DNA of 35,667 nt from Acidimicrobiaceae bacterium (GTDB taxonomy: Bacteria; Actinomycetota; Acidimicrobiia; Acidimicrobiales; UBA8190). Positions 1 through 7,954 of this stretch are shown here, in pieces. Position 1 is the stretch's first letter. Each line of letters begins with the position of its first letter. The notes beneath the pieces are model-generated. The model did no database searches, was not told the origin of the DNA, and saw only the letters and a program-made list of their open reading frames with translations. A program made the position numbers and the translations under genes. Location: assembly GCA_003151475.1 (NCBI GenBank), contig PLXQ01000052.1:1-35667 (forward strand), written 5' to 3'.

Positions 1-246
1 ATCGGCGGGATCATCGTGATCGACTTCATCGACATGGAGATCCGGGAGAACCGAGACAAGGTGGCCGCCTCGCTGCGCTCGGCGCTGGCCCGGGACAAGA
101 CCAGGACCCAGGTTTTCGACATATCGGAGCTGGGGCTCATCGAGATGACCAGAAAGAGGATCTCGGAAGGCCTGGTGGAGTCCCTTTCGGCCACGTGCCC
201 CGTCTGTGAGGGCCGGGGAATCGTGTTGGACGAAACTCTCCTGTAA
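1..246 (+). CDS. rne: Ribonuclease E/G, C-terminal fragment (5' end outside window)
   Basis: This is the last 81 residues of an RNase E/G family endoribonuclease, which cleaves single-stranded RNA in mRNA turnover and rRNA processing. The visible part opens with the family motif GGIIVIDFIDM; its first Asp corresponds to the second Mg-binding aspartate of the catalytic DNase-I-like subdomain. The stretch TRTQVFDISELGLIEMTRKR follows, then CPVCEGRG, the zinc-link type Cys-x-x-Cys motif that joins protomers in RNase E. The protein ends about 20 residues after this motif, so it lacks the long C-terminal scaffold of E. coli RNase E. The frame is open to the window edge, so the GTG at 16 is internal. 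It lies 12 bp upstream of rplU, a common actinobacterial arrangement. Confidence 0.95.
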   Translation: MGGIIVIDFIDMEIRENRDKVAASLRSALARDKTRTQVFDISELGLIEMTRKRISEGLVESLSATCPVCEGRGIVLDETLL

Positions 247-258
247 AGTAGCCAGGCT
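244..258 (+). promoter_or_regulatory. Possible -10 box for rplU
   Basis: TAAAGT at 244-249 fits the TANNNT consensus and overlaps the rne stop codon. It sits 9 nt before the rplU ATG, and no strong Shine-Dalgarno sequence is present. A very short leader is possible. No -35 box is recognisable, so this is weak. Confidence 0.25.
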
Positions 259-579
259 ATGTACGCAGTGATCCGATCCGGGGGCAAGCAGGAGCGCGTG
301 GCCGAAGGCCAGCAGCTCCGAGTGGAATTGCTGGGCCTGCCCACAGGGTCAGACGTGGAGCTCGACCCCGTCCTCGTGGTCGACGACGACCGGGTGCTCG
401 CCACCCCCGAGCAGCTGGCCGGCACGGTGGTGGCCGCTCGGATCATCGGCGAGGAGCTCGGACCGAAGATCAGGGGTTTCACCTACCGGCCCAAGACCCG
501 CAGCCGCCGCCGGTGGGGTCACCGCCAGCACTACGCCACCGTGGAGATCACCGCCATCACGGTGCCGGACGGACGCTAG
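259..579 (+). CDS. rplU: 50S ribosomal protein L21
   Basis: L21 is a large-subunit protein that binds 23S rRNA. The 106-residue length is normal. The N-terminus MYAVIRSGGKQ is the near-invariant L21 start, and the C-terminal half holds the conserved basic stretch FTYRPKTRSRRRWGHRQ with the RxGHRQ signature. The ATG at 259 is chosen because it begins exactly at the conserved N-terminus. The ribosome binding site is weak. The gene sits between rne and rpmA; the L21-L27 pair is one of the most conserved bacterial gene neighbourhoods. Confidence 0.98.
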   Translation: MYAVIRSGGKQERVAEGQQLRVELLGLPTGSDVELDPVLVVDDDRVLATPEQLAGTVVAARIIGEELGPKIRGFTYRPKTRSRRRWGHRQHYATVEITAITVPDGR

Positions 580-609
580 AGCGCCGGACAGGATCGAGAG
601 GACCACGAC

Positions 610-864
610 ATGTCCAAGACCAAAGGTGGCGGCTCCACCCGTAACGGCCGCGACTCGAATGCCCAGCGCCTCGGCGTGAAGGTGTTCGACGGGACCAAGG
701 TGCCCGCCGGCGCCATCATCGTGCGTCAGCGCGGGACCAAGTTCCATCCCGGTGAGAATGTGGGCCGCGGGGGAGACGACACGCTGTTCGCCACGGCCGA
801 CGGGTATGTGAAGTTCGGCATCCGCAAAGGCCGCAAGCTCGTGGACGTCCGTTCCGAGGTTTGA
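610..864 (+). CDS. rpmA: 50S ribosomal protein L27
   Basis: L27 reaches with its N-terminal tail into the peptidyl-transferase centre. The 84 residues begin [16 protein letters not shown] and contain the family signature [21 protein letters not shown]. The N-terminus has a [14 protein letters not shown] tail rather than the usual AHKKGxGSSRNGRDS, with no sign of the Firmicutes-type cleavable prepeptide. GAGAGG about 10 bp upstream serves as the ribosome binding site. It lies 30 bp after rplU and is presumably co-transcribed with it. Confidence 0.98.
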   Translation: MSKTKGGGSTRNGRDSNAQRLGVKVFDGTKVPAGAIIVRQRGTKFHPGENVGRGGDDTLFATADGYVKFGIRKGRKLVDVRSEV

Positions 865-872
865 ACCGACCC

Positions 873-891
873 ACCGGCCCGAGCGGCCGGT
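873..891 (+). terminator. Stem-loop between rpmA and obgE
   Basis: ACCGGCC and GGCCGGT form a perfect 7-bp stem around a 5-nt loop, 8 nt after the rpmA stop codon. There is no T-run. It could attenuate or end the ribosomal-protein transcript, because obgE appears to have its own promoter just downstream. Factor-independent termination is uncertain. Confidence 0.4.
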
Positions 892-938
892 CGGCGGTGG
901 CGTCTGCGCAGGCGTCAAGAGCCGGCGACACCCCCGCG

Positions 939-951
939 TAGGATCAGGTAC
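939..951 (+). promoter_or_regulatory. Candidate leaderless promoter of obgE (-10 TAGGAT)
   Basis: TAGGAT at 939-944 matches the actinobacterial TANNNT -10 box and is followed by 7 nt and then the GTG start of obgE. That spacing would place transcription initiation on or next to the start codon. No -35 match is obvious. The alternative is that AGGATCAGG acts as a poor ribosome binding site in a transcript from upstream. Confidence 0.45.
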
Positions 952-2346
952 GTGTCGGGATTCGTAGACGAGGCCCAAATCCACGTGAAAGCGGGGGACG
1001 GTGGCGCCGGGGCCGTATCGTTCCGTCGGGAAGCCCACGTCTCGCGTGGCGGGCCCGACGGCGGGGACGGCGGCAGCGGCGGGGACGTCTGGATGGTGGC
1101 ATCGCACAATCAGGCCTCTCTTCTGGGCTTCCGCGACCATCCCCATCGCGCCGCCACCAGCGGCGTCCACGGCCAGGGCAAGAAGAAGCACGGGGCCTCG
1201 GGATCCGACATCGAGGTGCCCGTCCCCGTCGGCACCGTCGTGCGCAGTGCCGACGGCGTCGTCCTGGCCGACCTGGCCTCGCCCGGAGACCGCTGGCTGG
1301 CCGCCCACGGGGGTCGCGGCGGCCACGGCAACGCCCGCTTCCTGAGCAACCGCCGCCGGGCTCCGGCCTTCGCCGAGCAGGGCGAGAAGGGCGAGGAGAG
1401 CTGGTTCGACATGGAGCTGCGGCTCGTGGCCGACGTGGCCCTGGTGGGCCTGCCCAATGCCGGCAAGAGCACCCTGATCTCGGTGATCTCCGCCGCCCGG
1501 CCCAAGATCGCCGACTATCCCTTCACCACCCTGGAGCCGCATCTGGGCGTTGTCCGGGTGGGCCGATCGGGCAGTGAGACCGAGATCGTGGTGGCCGACG
1601 TGCCCGGGCTGGTGGAAGGGGCGGCCGACGGCCGCGGACTCGGGCACCGTTTCCTGCGCCACGTAGAGCGGGCCCGGGTGCTCGTCATCCTCATCGACCT
1701 GGCCGCCGTGGACGGAGTGGCGCCGGCGGAGCAGGAGCGGATCCTGCTCAACGAGTTGGGCCGGTACCAGCCCGAGCTGCTCGAGCGGCCCCGCGTCGTG
1801 GTGGGCTCGAAGACCGACGTGATCGGCGCCGGAGATGACGGTGACACCGATGGACACGACGGTGACACCGGTGGTTACCACACCGAATTCCAGATCTCGG
1901 CCGTGACGGGCGACGGGATCACCGCGCTGCTCGGTCGTCTGGCGACTCTCGTGGTCGAGGCACGCGCCGCGGAGATCGCGCCGTCGTCCACCGTCGTCGT
2001 GCACCGGCCCCTGCCCGAGGGCATCGAGGTGGTGCGCGAAGCCGACGGATCGTTCATGGTGCTCGGACGGCCGGCGCTGCGGGCGGTGGCGCTATCCGAT
2101 CTCACCGATGACCAGGCGGTGGCCTACGTCCAGGAACGGCTGCGGCGACTCGGTGTCGAGCGTGCCCTCGTCCGTGCCGGCGCCCGCGACGGCGACGTGG
2201 TCCACCTCGGGGCGCTGACGTTCACCTACGAGAGCGACGCCGGCGGTCTCGATGCCACCGCGGCGGTGTCGAGCGGAAGCCGGCGCGGTCCCCACAAGGG
2301 CCGCGAGCGGGGCCGCAAGACGGGCGGCGGCGGGGGCGGATCGTGA
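952..2346 (+). CDS. obgE: GTPase Obg/CgtA
   Basis: Obg is a ribosome-associated GTPase in 50S assembly and stress control. The 464-residue protein has the glycine-rich Obg fold (about 1-158), a G domain and a C-terminal OCT domain (about 349-426), the last typical of actinobacteria and Firmicutes. Visible G motifs are GLPNAGKST (166-174), the switch-I DYPFTTL, DVPGL (216-220), SKTD (286-289) and SAVT (316-319). An Asp/Gly-rich insert of about 20 residues lies between SKTD and SAVT. The C-terminus is a basic, glycine-rich tail. The GTG start at 952 is supported by the conserved N-terminus GFVDEAQIHVKAGDGG. The stop overlaps the proB start by 4 bp (GTGA). Confidence 0.97.
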   Translation: MSGFVDEAQIHVKAGDGGAGAVSFRREAHVSRGGPDGGDGGSGGDVWMVASHNQASLLGFRDHPHRAATSGVHGQGKKKHGASGSDIEVPVPVGTVVRSADGVVLADLASPGDRWLAAHGGRGGHGNARFLSNRRRAPAFAEQGEKGEESWFDMELRLVADVALVGLPNAGKSTLISVISAARPKIADYPFTTLEPHLGVVRVGRSGSETEIVVADVPGLVEGAADGRGLGHRFLRHVERARVLVILIDLAAVDGVAPAEQERILLNELGRYQPELLERPRVVVGSKTDVIGAGDDGDTDGHDGDTGGYHTEFQISAVTGDGITALLGRLATLVVEARAAEIAPSSTVVVHRPLPEGIEVVREADGSFMVLGRPALRAVALSDLTDDQAVAYVQERLRRLGVERALVRAGARDGDVVHLGALTFTYESDAGGLDATAAVSSGSRRGPHKGRERGRKTGGGGGGS

Positions 2347-3485
2347 CCGAGAGGGCCGGCGCGCAGACATCGGACGCCACTCCGGCCGGGCCGGCGCGCA
2401 CGGTGGTGGCCAAGATCGGATCCTCCTCGGTCACCGCCGCCGGCGGGGGGGTGGACGGTGCCGCCATCGAACGCCTGAGCGCCGACATCGCCCAGGTGCG
2501 CGCCGCGGGGCACAGCGTGGTGCTCGTGAGCTCGGGGGCCATCGCCGCCGGGTGGGCGGCGCTGAGCGGGGGACCGCGCCCCACCGATCCGGCCACCCTC
2601 CAGGCCGTCTCCGCCGTGGGCCAGCACCGGTTGATGCGCGTCTACGACGACGCCTTCGCCACCCACGGCGTATCGGTGGGTCAGGTTCTTCTCGCCCCCC
2701 TCGACTTCGTCCATCGCCAGCAGTATCTCCACGCCCGCCAGACCCTGTCCCGGCTCATCGAGCTGGGTGTGTTGCCGGTGGTGAACGAGAATGACGCCAC
2801 CTCGGACGATGAGATCCGCTTCGGTGACAACGACCGTCTGGCCGCCCTGGTGGCGCACCTGGTGGCTGCCGATCTGCTGGTGCTGTTGACCGATACCGCC
2901 GGTCTTCTCACCGCGGATCCCCGCACCACCGACGAGGCCTCTCTCATCGAAGAGGTGGTCGAGGTCGACCACCGGCTCGAGATGATGGCCGGGGGCGCGG
3001 GCAGTGAGATCGGCAGCGGCGGCATGGCGTCGAAGTTGGCGGCGGCCAAGATCGCCGCCTGGTCGGGGGTGGAGACGGTCATCGCCGACGCGGCGCGACC
3101 CGGTGTCGTGCAGGCGGCCGTGGCCGGGGAGCCGGGGATCGGTACCGTCTTCCGGCCCCGTCCCCGCCGGTTGCCCGCCCGCAAGCTGTGGATCGCCTTC
3201 GCCGTGGCCTCGGCGGGGACGCTGATGGTGGACGAAGGGGCCCGCCGGGCCGTGGTCGAGGGCGACGCGTCGCTTCTTCCCGCCGGTGTGATCTCGGTGA
3301 CGGGACGTTTCGACAGCGAGGCCGCCGTCGAGATCGTGGGCCCGGACGGGATCGTCTTCGCCAAGGGCCTCGTCCGCCATCCGGCCGAGCGCATCGGGTC
3401 GTGGGCCGGTCGGCGCACCAGTGATCTGCCCGAAGGGGTGGCCCACGAGATCGTCCACCGTGACGACCTCGTGGTTCTGGCCTGA
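2343..3485 (+). CDS. proB: Glutamate 5-kinase
   Basis: ProB phosphorylates glutamate with ATP, the first step of proline synthesis. The 380-residue protein has an amino-acid kinase domain (about 20-270) and a C-terminal PUA domain (about 285-370), the long form of the enzyme. Recognisable motifs are VVAKIGSS near residue 21, [19 protein letters not shown] near 147 (substrate binding) and [15 protein letters not shown] near 182. About 18 extra residues precede the kinase domain, so initiation slightly downstream is possible; the GTG at 2343 is favoured because it overlaps the obgE stop as GTGA. proA follows after 23 bp. Confidence 0.97.
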   Translation: MTERAGAQTSDATPAGPARTVVAKIGSSSVTAAGGGVDGAAIERLSADIAQVRAAGHSVVLVSSGAIAAGWAALSGGPRPTDPATLQAVSAVGQHRLMRVYDDAFATHGVSVGQVLLAPLDFVHRQQYLHARQTLSRLIELGVLPVVNENDATSDDEIRFGDNDRLAALVAHLVAADLLVLLTDTAGLLTADPRTTDEASLIEEVVEVDHRLEMMAGGAGSEIGSGGMASKLAAAKIAAWSGVETVIADAARPGVVQAAVAGEPGIGTVFRPRPRRLPARKLWIAFAVASAGTLMVDEGARRAVVEGDASLLPAGVISVTGRFDSEAAVEIVGPDGIVFAKGLVRHPAERIGSWAGRRTSDLPEGVAHEIVHRDDLVVLA

Positions 3486-3508
3486 CATCGGCGGAGGTAC
3501 CCTGGAAT

Positions 3509-4750
3509 ATGGCGACGACCTCCGTGAACGAGCTGGGCCGCCGGGCCAAGGCGGCCGGCCGGGTGATGGCCACGGCGTCCTCCGCCACCAAGGACACGGC
3601 CCTGCGCCTGGCCGCTGACCTGCTCGAACAGCGCTCCAGCGACATCCTGGCGGCCAACGCCGCCGACGTGACGGCGGCCGAGGGCGCCACGCCCACCCAG
3701 ATCGACCGGCTCCGGCTGACCGAGAGCCGGGTCTCCTCCATGGCCGATGGTCTGCGCCAGGTGGCCACCTTGCCCGATCCCGTGGGCGAGGTGGTCGACG
3801 GGTCGGTCCGGCCCAACGGCCTGCGGGTGCAGCGGGTCCGGGTGCCGCTGGGCGTGGTGGGCATCATCTACGAGAACAGGCCCAACGTCACGAGCGACGC
3901 CGCCGGGCTGTGTCTCAAAGCGGGCAACGCCACCATGCTCCGTGGTTCGTCCTCCGCCCTGCGTTCCAACGTGGCCATCGTGGCCTGTCTGCGCGAGGCG
4001 GCGCACAAGGCGGGCCTGCCCGAGGACGCCGTGCTCCTGGTCGAGGATCCCCGACGGGAGACCGCTGTCGAGTTCATGCGTCTCGAAGGGGTGATCGACT
4101 GCCTGATCCCGCGCGGGGGCGCGTCTCTCATCGCCACCATCCGGGCCGAGGCCACCGTCCCCTTCGTGATCGACGGCGACGGCAACTGCCACGTCTACGT
4201 GGACGCCGCCGCCGATCTCGACATGGCGGTGTCGATCGTGGTGAACGCCAAGACGCAACGCCCCGGCGTGTGCAACGCCGCCGAATCGCTGCTCGTGCAC
4301 CGCTCCGTGGCCGATGCTTTTCTCCCGCGCGCCGCCCTTGCCCTCGACGGCGTCGAGCTGGTGGGCGACGAGCGGGCCCGTGGCATCGTGCCGGGCATGG
4401 CGCCGGCCGGCGACGACGACTTCGCCACCGAATTCCTGGACCTCAAACTGGCCGTGGCGGTAGTGGACGGTCTGGACGGGGCCATCGACCACATCGCCCG
4501 ATTCGGATCGGGCCACACGGAGGCCATCGTGACCACGGACATACGAGCAGCGGAGCGATTCTGTCGGGAGGTGGACGCCGCCGCCGTCGTCGTCAACGCA
4601 TCGACCCGCTTCATCGACGGGTCCGAGCTCGGTCTCGGAGCCGAGATCGGCATCTCCACCCAGAAGCTGCACGCCCGGGGGCCCATGGGCCTGCGCGAGC
4701 TCACCTGCGCCAAGTACGTGGTGAACGGCGACGGGCAGGTGCGGGGGTGA
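3509..4750 (+). CDS. proA: Gamma-glutamyl phosphate reductase
   Basis: ProA reduces gamma-glutamyl phosphate with NADPH to glutamate semialdehyde, the second step of proline synthesis. The 413-residue length is typical of this aldehyde-dehydrogenase-fold enzyme. Supporting motifs are [21 protein letters not shown], and [13 protein letters not shown] with the catalytic nucleophile at about Cys255. The C-terminal half has the conserved [20 protein letters not shown] block. The ATG at 3509 has GGAGG about 11 bp upstream. The TGA stop overlaps the GTG of the following MoxR gene by 4 bp, so the two are probably translationally coupled. Confidence 0.97.
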   Translation: MATTSVNELGRRAKAAGRVMATASSATKDTALRLAADLLEQRSSDILAANAADVTAAEGATPTQIDRLRLTESRVSSMADGLRQVATLPDPVGEVVDGSVRPNGLRVQRVRVPLGVVGIIYENRPNVTSDAAGLCLKAGNATMLRGSSSALRSNVAIVACLREAAHKAGLPEDAVLLVEDPRRETAVEFMRLEGVIDCLIPRGGASLIATIRAEATVPFVIDGDGNCHVYVDAAADLDMAVSIVVNAKTQRPGVCNAAESLLVHRSVADAFLPRAALALDGVELVGDERARGIVPGMAPAGDDDFATEFLDLKLAVAVVDGLDGAIDHIARFGSGHTEAIVTTDIRAAERFCREVDAAAVVVNASTRFIDGSELGLGAEIGISTQKLHARGPMGLRELTCAKYVVNGDGQVRG

Positions 4751-5766
4751 GCACCACCGACGAGACGCCGAGAGCACCACGGGCCTCGTCGCTCGGACCG
4801 CTCGGTTTCCCCGAACCGGGGCCGCCGCGCTTCGAATCGGTGAGCGATGTCCGCACCCGACTGGCCGAAGCCGGCTACCTGGCCGACGACGGCATCGCCG
4901 GCGTCGTCTACCTGGCCGACCGCCTGGCCAAGCCGGTGCTGGTCGAAGGGCCGGCGGGAACGGGCAAGACCGAGCTGGCCAAGTCGGTGGCCCGCGTCAC
5001 CGACAGCCGGCTCATCCGCCTGCAGTGCTACGAGGGTCTCGACGAGTCGAAGGCGCTCTACGAATGGAATTACAAGAAGCAGCTGCTGCGCATCCAGGCC
5101 CAGAGGGTGGTGGCCGACGGAGACGGCACAGCCGCCGCCGGCAGTGACGCGGGGACAGGCGACGGGGGCGAGACACGATCGGGCGTGGCCTGGCGGGACC
5201 TCGAGGAGGACATCTTCTCCGAGGAATTCCTCCTCGCCCGGCCGCTGCTCGAAGCCATCCGCTCCACCGAGTCGGTCGTTCTCCTCGTCGACGAGGTGGA
5301 CCGGTTGGAGCTCGAGACCGAAGCGCTTCTCCTGGAGGTCCTGTCGGAGTACCAGGTGTCGATCCCCGAGCTCGGAACGGTCCGGGCCGAGCGCATCCCC
5401 CTCGTCTTCCTGACGTCGAACAACACCCGGGAGCTGTCGGAGGCGCTCAAGCGCCGCTGCCTCTATCTGCACCTCGACTATCCGTCGCTCGAGCGCGAGC
5501 GCGACATCGTGCTCACCCGGGTCCCCGGTATCGGCGCCGAGCTAGCCGATCAGGTGGCCCGCATCGTCCGCTCGCTGCGGACCCTGGAGCTGAAGAAGTA
5601 CCCCTCGGTCTCCGAGACGCTCGACTGGGCCCGCACCCTGGTGGTGCTCGGGGTGGAGTCGATCGACGCCGAGCAAGCCAAGGCCACGCTCCACGTCCTG
5701 CTCAAGTACCGCAGCGACCTCGAGCGCGCCGCCAAGGAACTGACCGTGGCCGACGCCCAGGCCTGA
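4747..5766 (+). CDS. MoxR-family AAA+ ATPase (CoxD-like)
   Basis: This 339-residue protein is a single-domain AAA+ ATPase of the MoxR type, a chaperone-like family that usually works with a VWA-domain partner. Walker A is GPAGTGKT (68-75), Walker B is LLVDEVD (about 179-185), and a sensor region [17 protein letters not shown] carries the likely arginine finger. The [19 protein letters not shown] and [15 protein letters not shown] blocks are typical of the CoxD branch. An Ala/Gly/Asp-rich linker of about 30 residues interrupts the domain between them. The GTG at 4747 overlaps the proA stop (GTGA). The downstream gene is the expected VWA partner. No carbon-monoxide dehydrogenase genes are nearby, so the client is unknown. 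Confidence 0.92.
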   Translation: MSTTDETPRAPRASSLGPLGFPEPGPPRFESVSDVRTRLAEAGYLADDGIAGVVYLADRLAKPVLVEGPAGTGKTELAKSVARVTDSRLIRLQCYEGLDESKALYEWNYKKQLLRIQAQRVVADGDGTAAAGSDAGTGDGGETRSGVAWRDLEEDIFSEEFLLARPLLEAIRSTESVVLLVDEVDRLELETEALLLEVLSEYQVSIPELGTVRAERIPLVFLTSNNTRELSEALKRRCLYLHLDYPSLERERDIVLTRVPGIGAELADQVARIVRSLRTLELKKYPSVSETLDWARTLVVLGVESIDAEQAKATLHVLLKYRSDLERAAKELTVADAQA

Positions 5767-5775
5767 GCCGGCTCA

Positions 5776-7218
5776 GTGCTCGACGTCCTGACCGGCTTCG
5801 TCAGCGAACTGCGCGCCGCCGGCCTCCCTGTCTCTCTCACCGAATCCCTCGACGCCGCCGAGGCGGTGCACCACGTCCCGCTCGAGGACCGCGAGGCGCT
5901 CAAGTACGCGTTGGCCGCCACCTTGGTCAAGTCCTCCACCCACTGGAAGGCCTTCGAGACCGCCTTCGAGGTCTATTTCGCCATGCGCGGGCCGCAGTAC
6001 GACATCGACGCCGACGAGGGCGCCGACAGCGACCGACCAAGCGACGAAGCCGATCTTCCTCCGGGCGAGGGCCAGCGGGGCCGCCAAGGCGGCGGGGGCG
6101 GCGACGGTCTCACGCCCGAGGAATTGGCCGAGATGCTCTTCCGCGCCCTCATGAACGCCAACGAGGCGCAGATGGCGGCCATCGCCCGCCAGGCGGTGGG
6201 ACGCTACGCCGGCATGGAACCGGGCCGGCCCGTGGGCGGCACCTACTACCTGTACCGGACGCTGCGGAATCTCGACCTCGACGGGGTGCTGGACCGCTTG
6301 ATGGAGTCGGCCCGCCAAGAAGCACCGGACGGCACGTTGACCCCCCTCGAGGAGCGCCTGGCCCGCGACGAGTTCCAGTCCCGGCTCGACGCGCTGCGCA
6401 AGGAGATCGAGGACGAGATCCGGCGCCGGCTGGTGGCCGACCGCGGCACCGAGGCCCTGGCCCGTTCGCTGCGTAAGCCCCTGCCCGAGGACATCGACTT
6501 CATGCACGCCACCCGGGAGGAACTGGCGTCACTGCGCCGGGCCATCACGCCGCTCACCCGCAAGTTGGCTGTCCGCCTGGCCCGCAAGCGCCGGCACGGC
6601 CGCAAGGGCCCGCTCGACTTCCGCTCCACCATGCGCCACTCGCTGTCGACCGGGGGTGTGCCGGTCGATCCGAAATTCCGCTACCCCCGTCCGGCCAAGC
6701 CCGAGATCATGGTCATCGCCGACATCTCGGGATCGGTGGCCGCCTTCGCCCGTTTCACTCTTCATCTGGTGCATGCCATCAGCTCGCAATTCTCCAAGGT
6801 CCGCAGCTTCGTCTTCATCGACGGCATCGACGAGATCACCCGCTTCTTCGAGACGGCCGACGACGTGGCCGATGCCGTGCACCGCATCAACACCGAGGCC
6901 GATGTGGTCTGGGTCGACGGCCACTCCGACTACGGCCACGCGCTGTCGGTCTTCTGGGAACGCTGGGGCGAGGAGATCACGCCGCGCACGAGCGTGCTGC
7001 TGCTCGGTGACGCCCGCAACAACTACCACGCCACCCAGAGCTGGGTCATCCAGGAGATCCGTCACCGGGCCCGCCACGTCTACTGGTTGAATCCCGAACC
7101 CCGCGCCTACTGGGACACGGGGGACTCGGTGGTGGGGGAGTACGCCGTGTACTGCGACGAGGTCTTCGAATGCCGCAACCTCCGCCAGCTCGAGCACTTC
7201 GTCTCCGAACTGGAATGA
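5776..7218 (+). CDS. VWA domain-containing CoxE-like protein
   Basis: This 480-residue cytoplasmic protein has no signal peptide or membrane segment. Its C-terminal third (about 310-480) is a von Willebrand factor A domain with a DISGS MIDAS motif at 316-320, which should bind a divalent metal. The N-terminal part begins DVLTGFVSELRAAGLPVSLTES, typical of CoxE-like proteins, followed by a charged region, a glycine-rich linker near residues 95-115 and helical arginine-rich segments. Such proteins pair with MoxR ATPases in metalloenzyme activation or complex remodelling. The start is GTG at 5776, 9 bp after the ATPase stop. The biological client cannot be read from the sequence. Confidence 0.9.
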   Translation: MLDVLTGFVSELRAAGLPVSLTESLDAAEAVHHVPLEDREALKYALAATLVKSSTHWKAFETAFEVYFAMRGPQYDIDADEGADSDRPSDEADLPPGEGQRGRQGGGGGDGLTPEELAEMLFRALMNANEAQMAAIARQAVGRYAGMEPGRPVGGTYYLYRTLRNLDLDGVLDRLMESARQEAPDGTLTPLEERLARDEFQSRLDALRKEIEDEIRRRLVADRGTEALARSLRKPLPEDIDFMHATREELASLRRAITPLTRKLAVRLARKRRHGRKGPLDFRSTMRHSLSTGGVPVDPKFRYPRPAKPEIMVIADISGSVAAFARFTLHLVHAISSQFSKVRSFVFIDGIDEITRFFETADDVADAVHRINTEADVVWVDGHSDYGHALSVFWERWGEEITPRTSVLLLGDARNNYHATQSWVIQEIRHRARHVYWLNPEPRAYWDTGDSVVGEYAVYCDEVFECRNLRQLEHFVSELE

Positions 7219-7228
7219 GCGCACGACC

Positions 7229-7954
7229 ATGAGCGCGCCGGTGCCGGGCGACGGAGCATCCGAACCACCGGGGGGATCGCCTCCGGCCGGCATCCGCACT
7301 ATCGCCGCACCCACCGTGGGCGTCACCCGTATCGTGCTCGTGCGCCACGGGGAGGCCAACTGCAACGTCGACGGCGTGGTGGGCGGGGCCACGGGCTGCA
7401 CCGGTTTGTCGGCCGCCGGGAGAGCCGAGGCCGAGGCTCTGAACACCCGGCTCGTCACCAGCGGCGAACTGGCGGCGGTCACCGCCGTCTACGCCAGCGT
7501 CTTACCCCGCGCCCTCGAGACCGCCGCCATCGTCGCTCCCGGTCTCCGCGGTCTGGGTGCGGTGGCCGACTGCGACCTGTGCGAGCTCCATCCGGGCGAG
7601 GCCGACGGCCTCACCTGGGCCGAATTCTCCGCACGCTACGGCGGGCCCAACTGGGACGTCGATCCCGACAACGTCCTCGCCCCCGGGGGCGAGAGCTGGA
7701 CGGGGTTCGCCCGGCGTGTCTCGACCGCGCTCGGCTCCATCGCCGAGCGTCACCACGGCGAGCTGGTGGTCGTCTTCTGCCACGGCGGCGTGGTGGAGGC
7801 GTCGATCGAGTCGCTCCTACCGGTGGCGGCGGAGAGGGGACGGCTGAAGTTGCGCACCGCCCACACGTCGCTCACCGAATGGGAGATCGGTCCGGGGGGC
7901 TGGTTGCTGTTGCGTTACAACGACGCCGCCCACCTGGTCGGCACCAGGGCCTGA
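7229..7954 (+). CDS. Histidine phosphatase family protein (phosphoglycerate mutase-like)
   Basis: This 241-residue protein belongs to the branch-1 histidine phosphatase superfamily. The phospho-acceptor motif is LVRHGEANCN, with RHG at 39-41, and the second catalytic histidine lies in FCHGGVVEASIESLL at about His185. The acidic CELHPGEADG segment probably supplies the proton donor. About 30 residues rich in Pro and Gly precede the domain, so a later start is possible. Substrates range from sugar phosphates to nucleotides and cannot be assigned. It lies 10 bp after the CoxE-like gene, suggesting co-transcription. Its TGA directly abuts the stop codon of the convergent gene. Confidence 0.9.
   Translation: MSAPVPGDGASEPPGGSPPAGIRTIAAPTVGVTRIVLVRHGEANCNVDGVVGGATGCTGLSAAGRAEAEALNTRLVTSGELAAVTAVYASVLPRALETAAIVAPGLRGLGAVADCDLCELHPGEADGLTWAEFSARYGGPNWDVDPDNVLAPGGESWTGFARRVSTALGSIAERHHGELVVVFCHGGVVEASIESLLPVAAERGRLKLRTAHTSLTEWEIGPGGWLLLRYNDAAHLVGTRA

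Noticed and set aside
349..2004. Long open frame antisense to rplU, rpmA and obgE
   Set aside because: Its translation is low-complexity (His, Gly, Asp, Val rich) and mirrors codon-position bias of the well-supported genes on the other strand.
2681..4780. A 699-codon open frame antisense to proB and proA
   Set aside because: It has no recognisable domain and lies wholly opposite two firmly identified enzymes; long shadow frames are expected at this GC content.
4747..7218. Carbon-monoxide dehydrogenase maturation genes coxD and coxE in the strict sense
   Set aside because: No coxL, coxM or coxS-type genes are in the window, so only family-level naming is justified.
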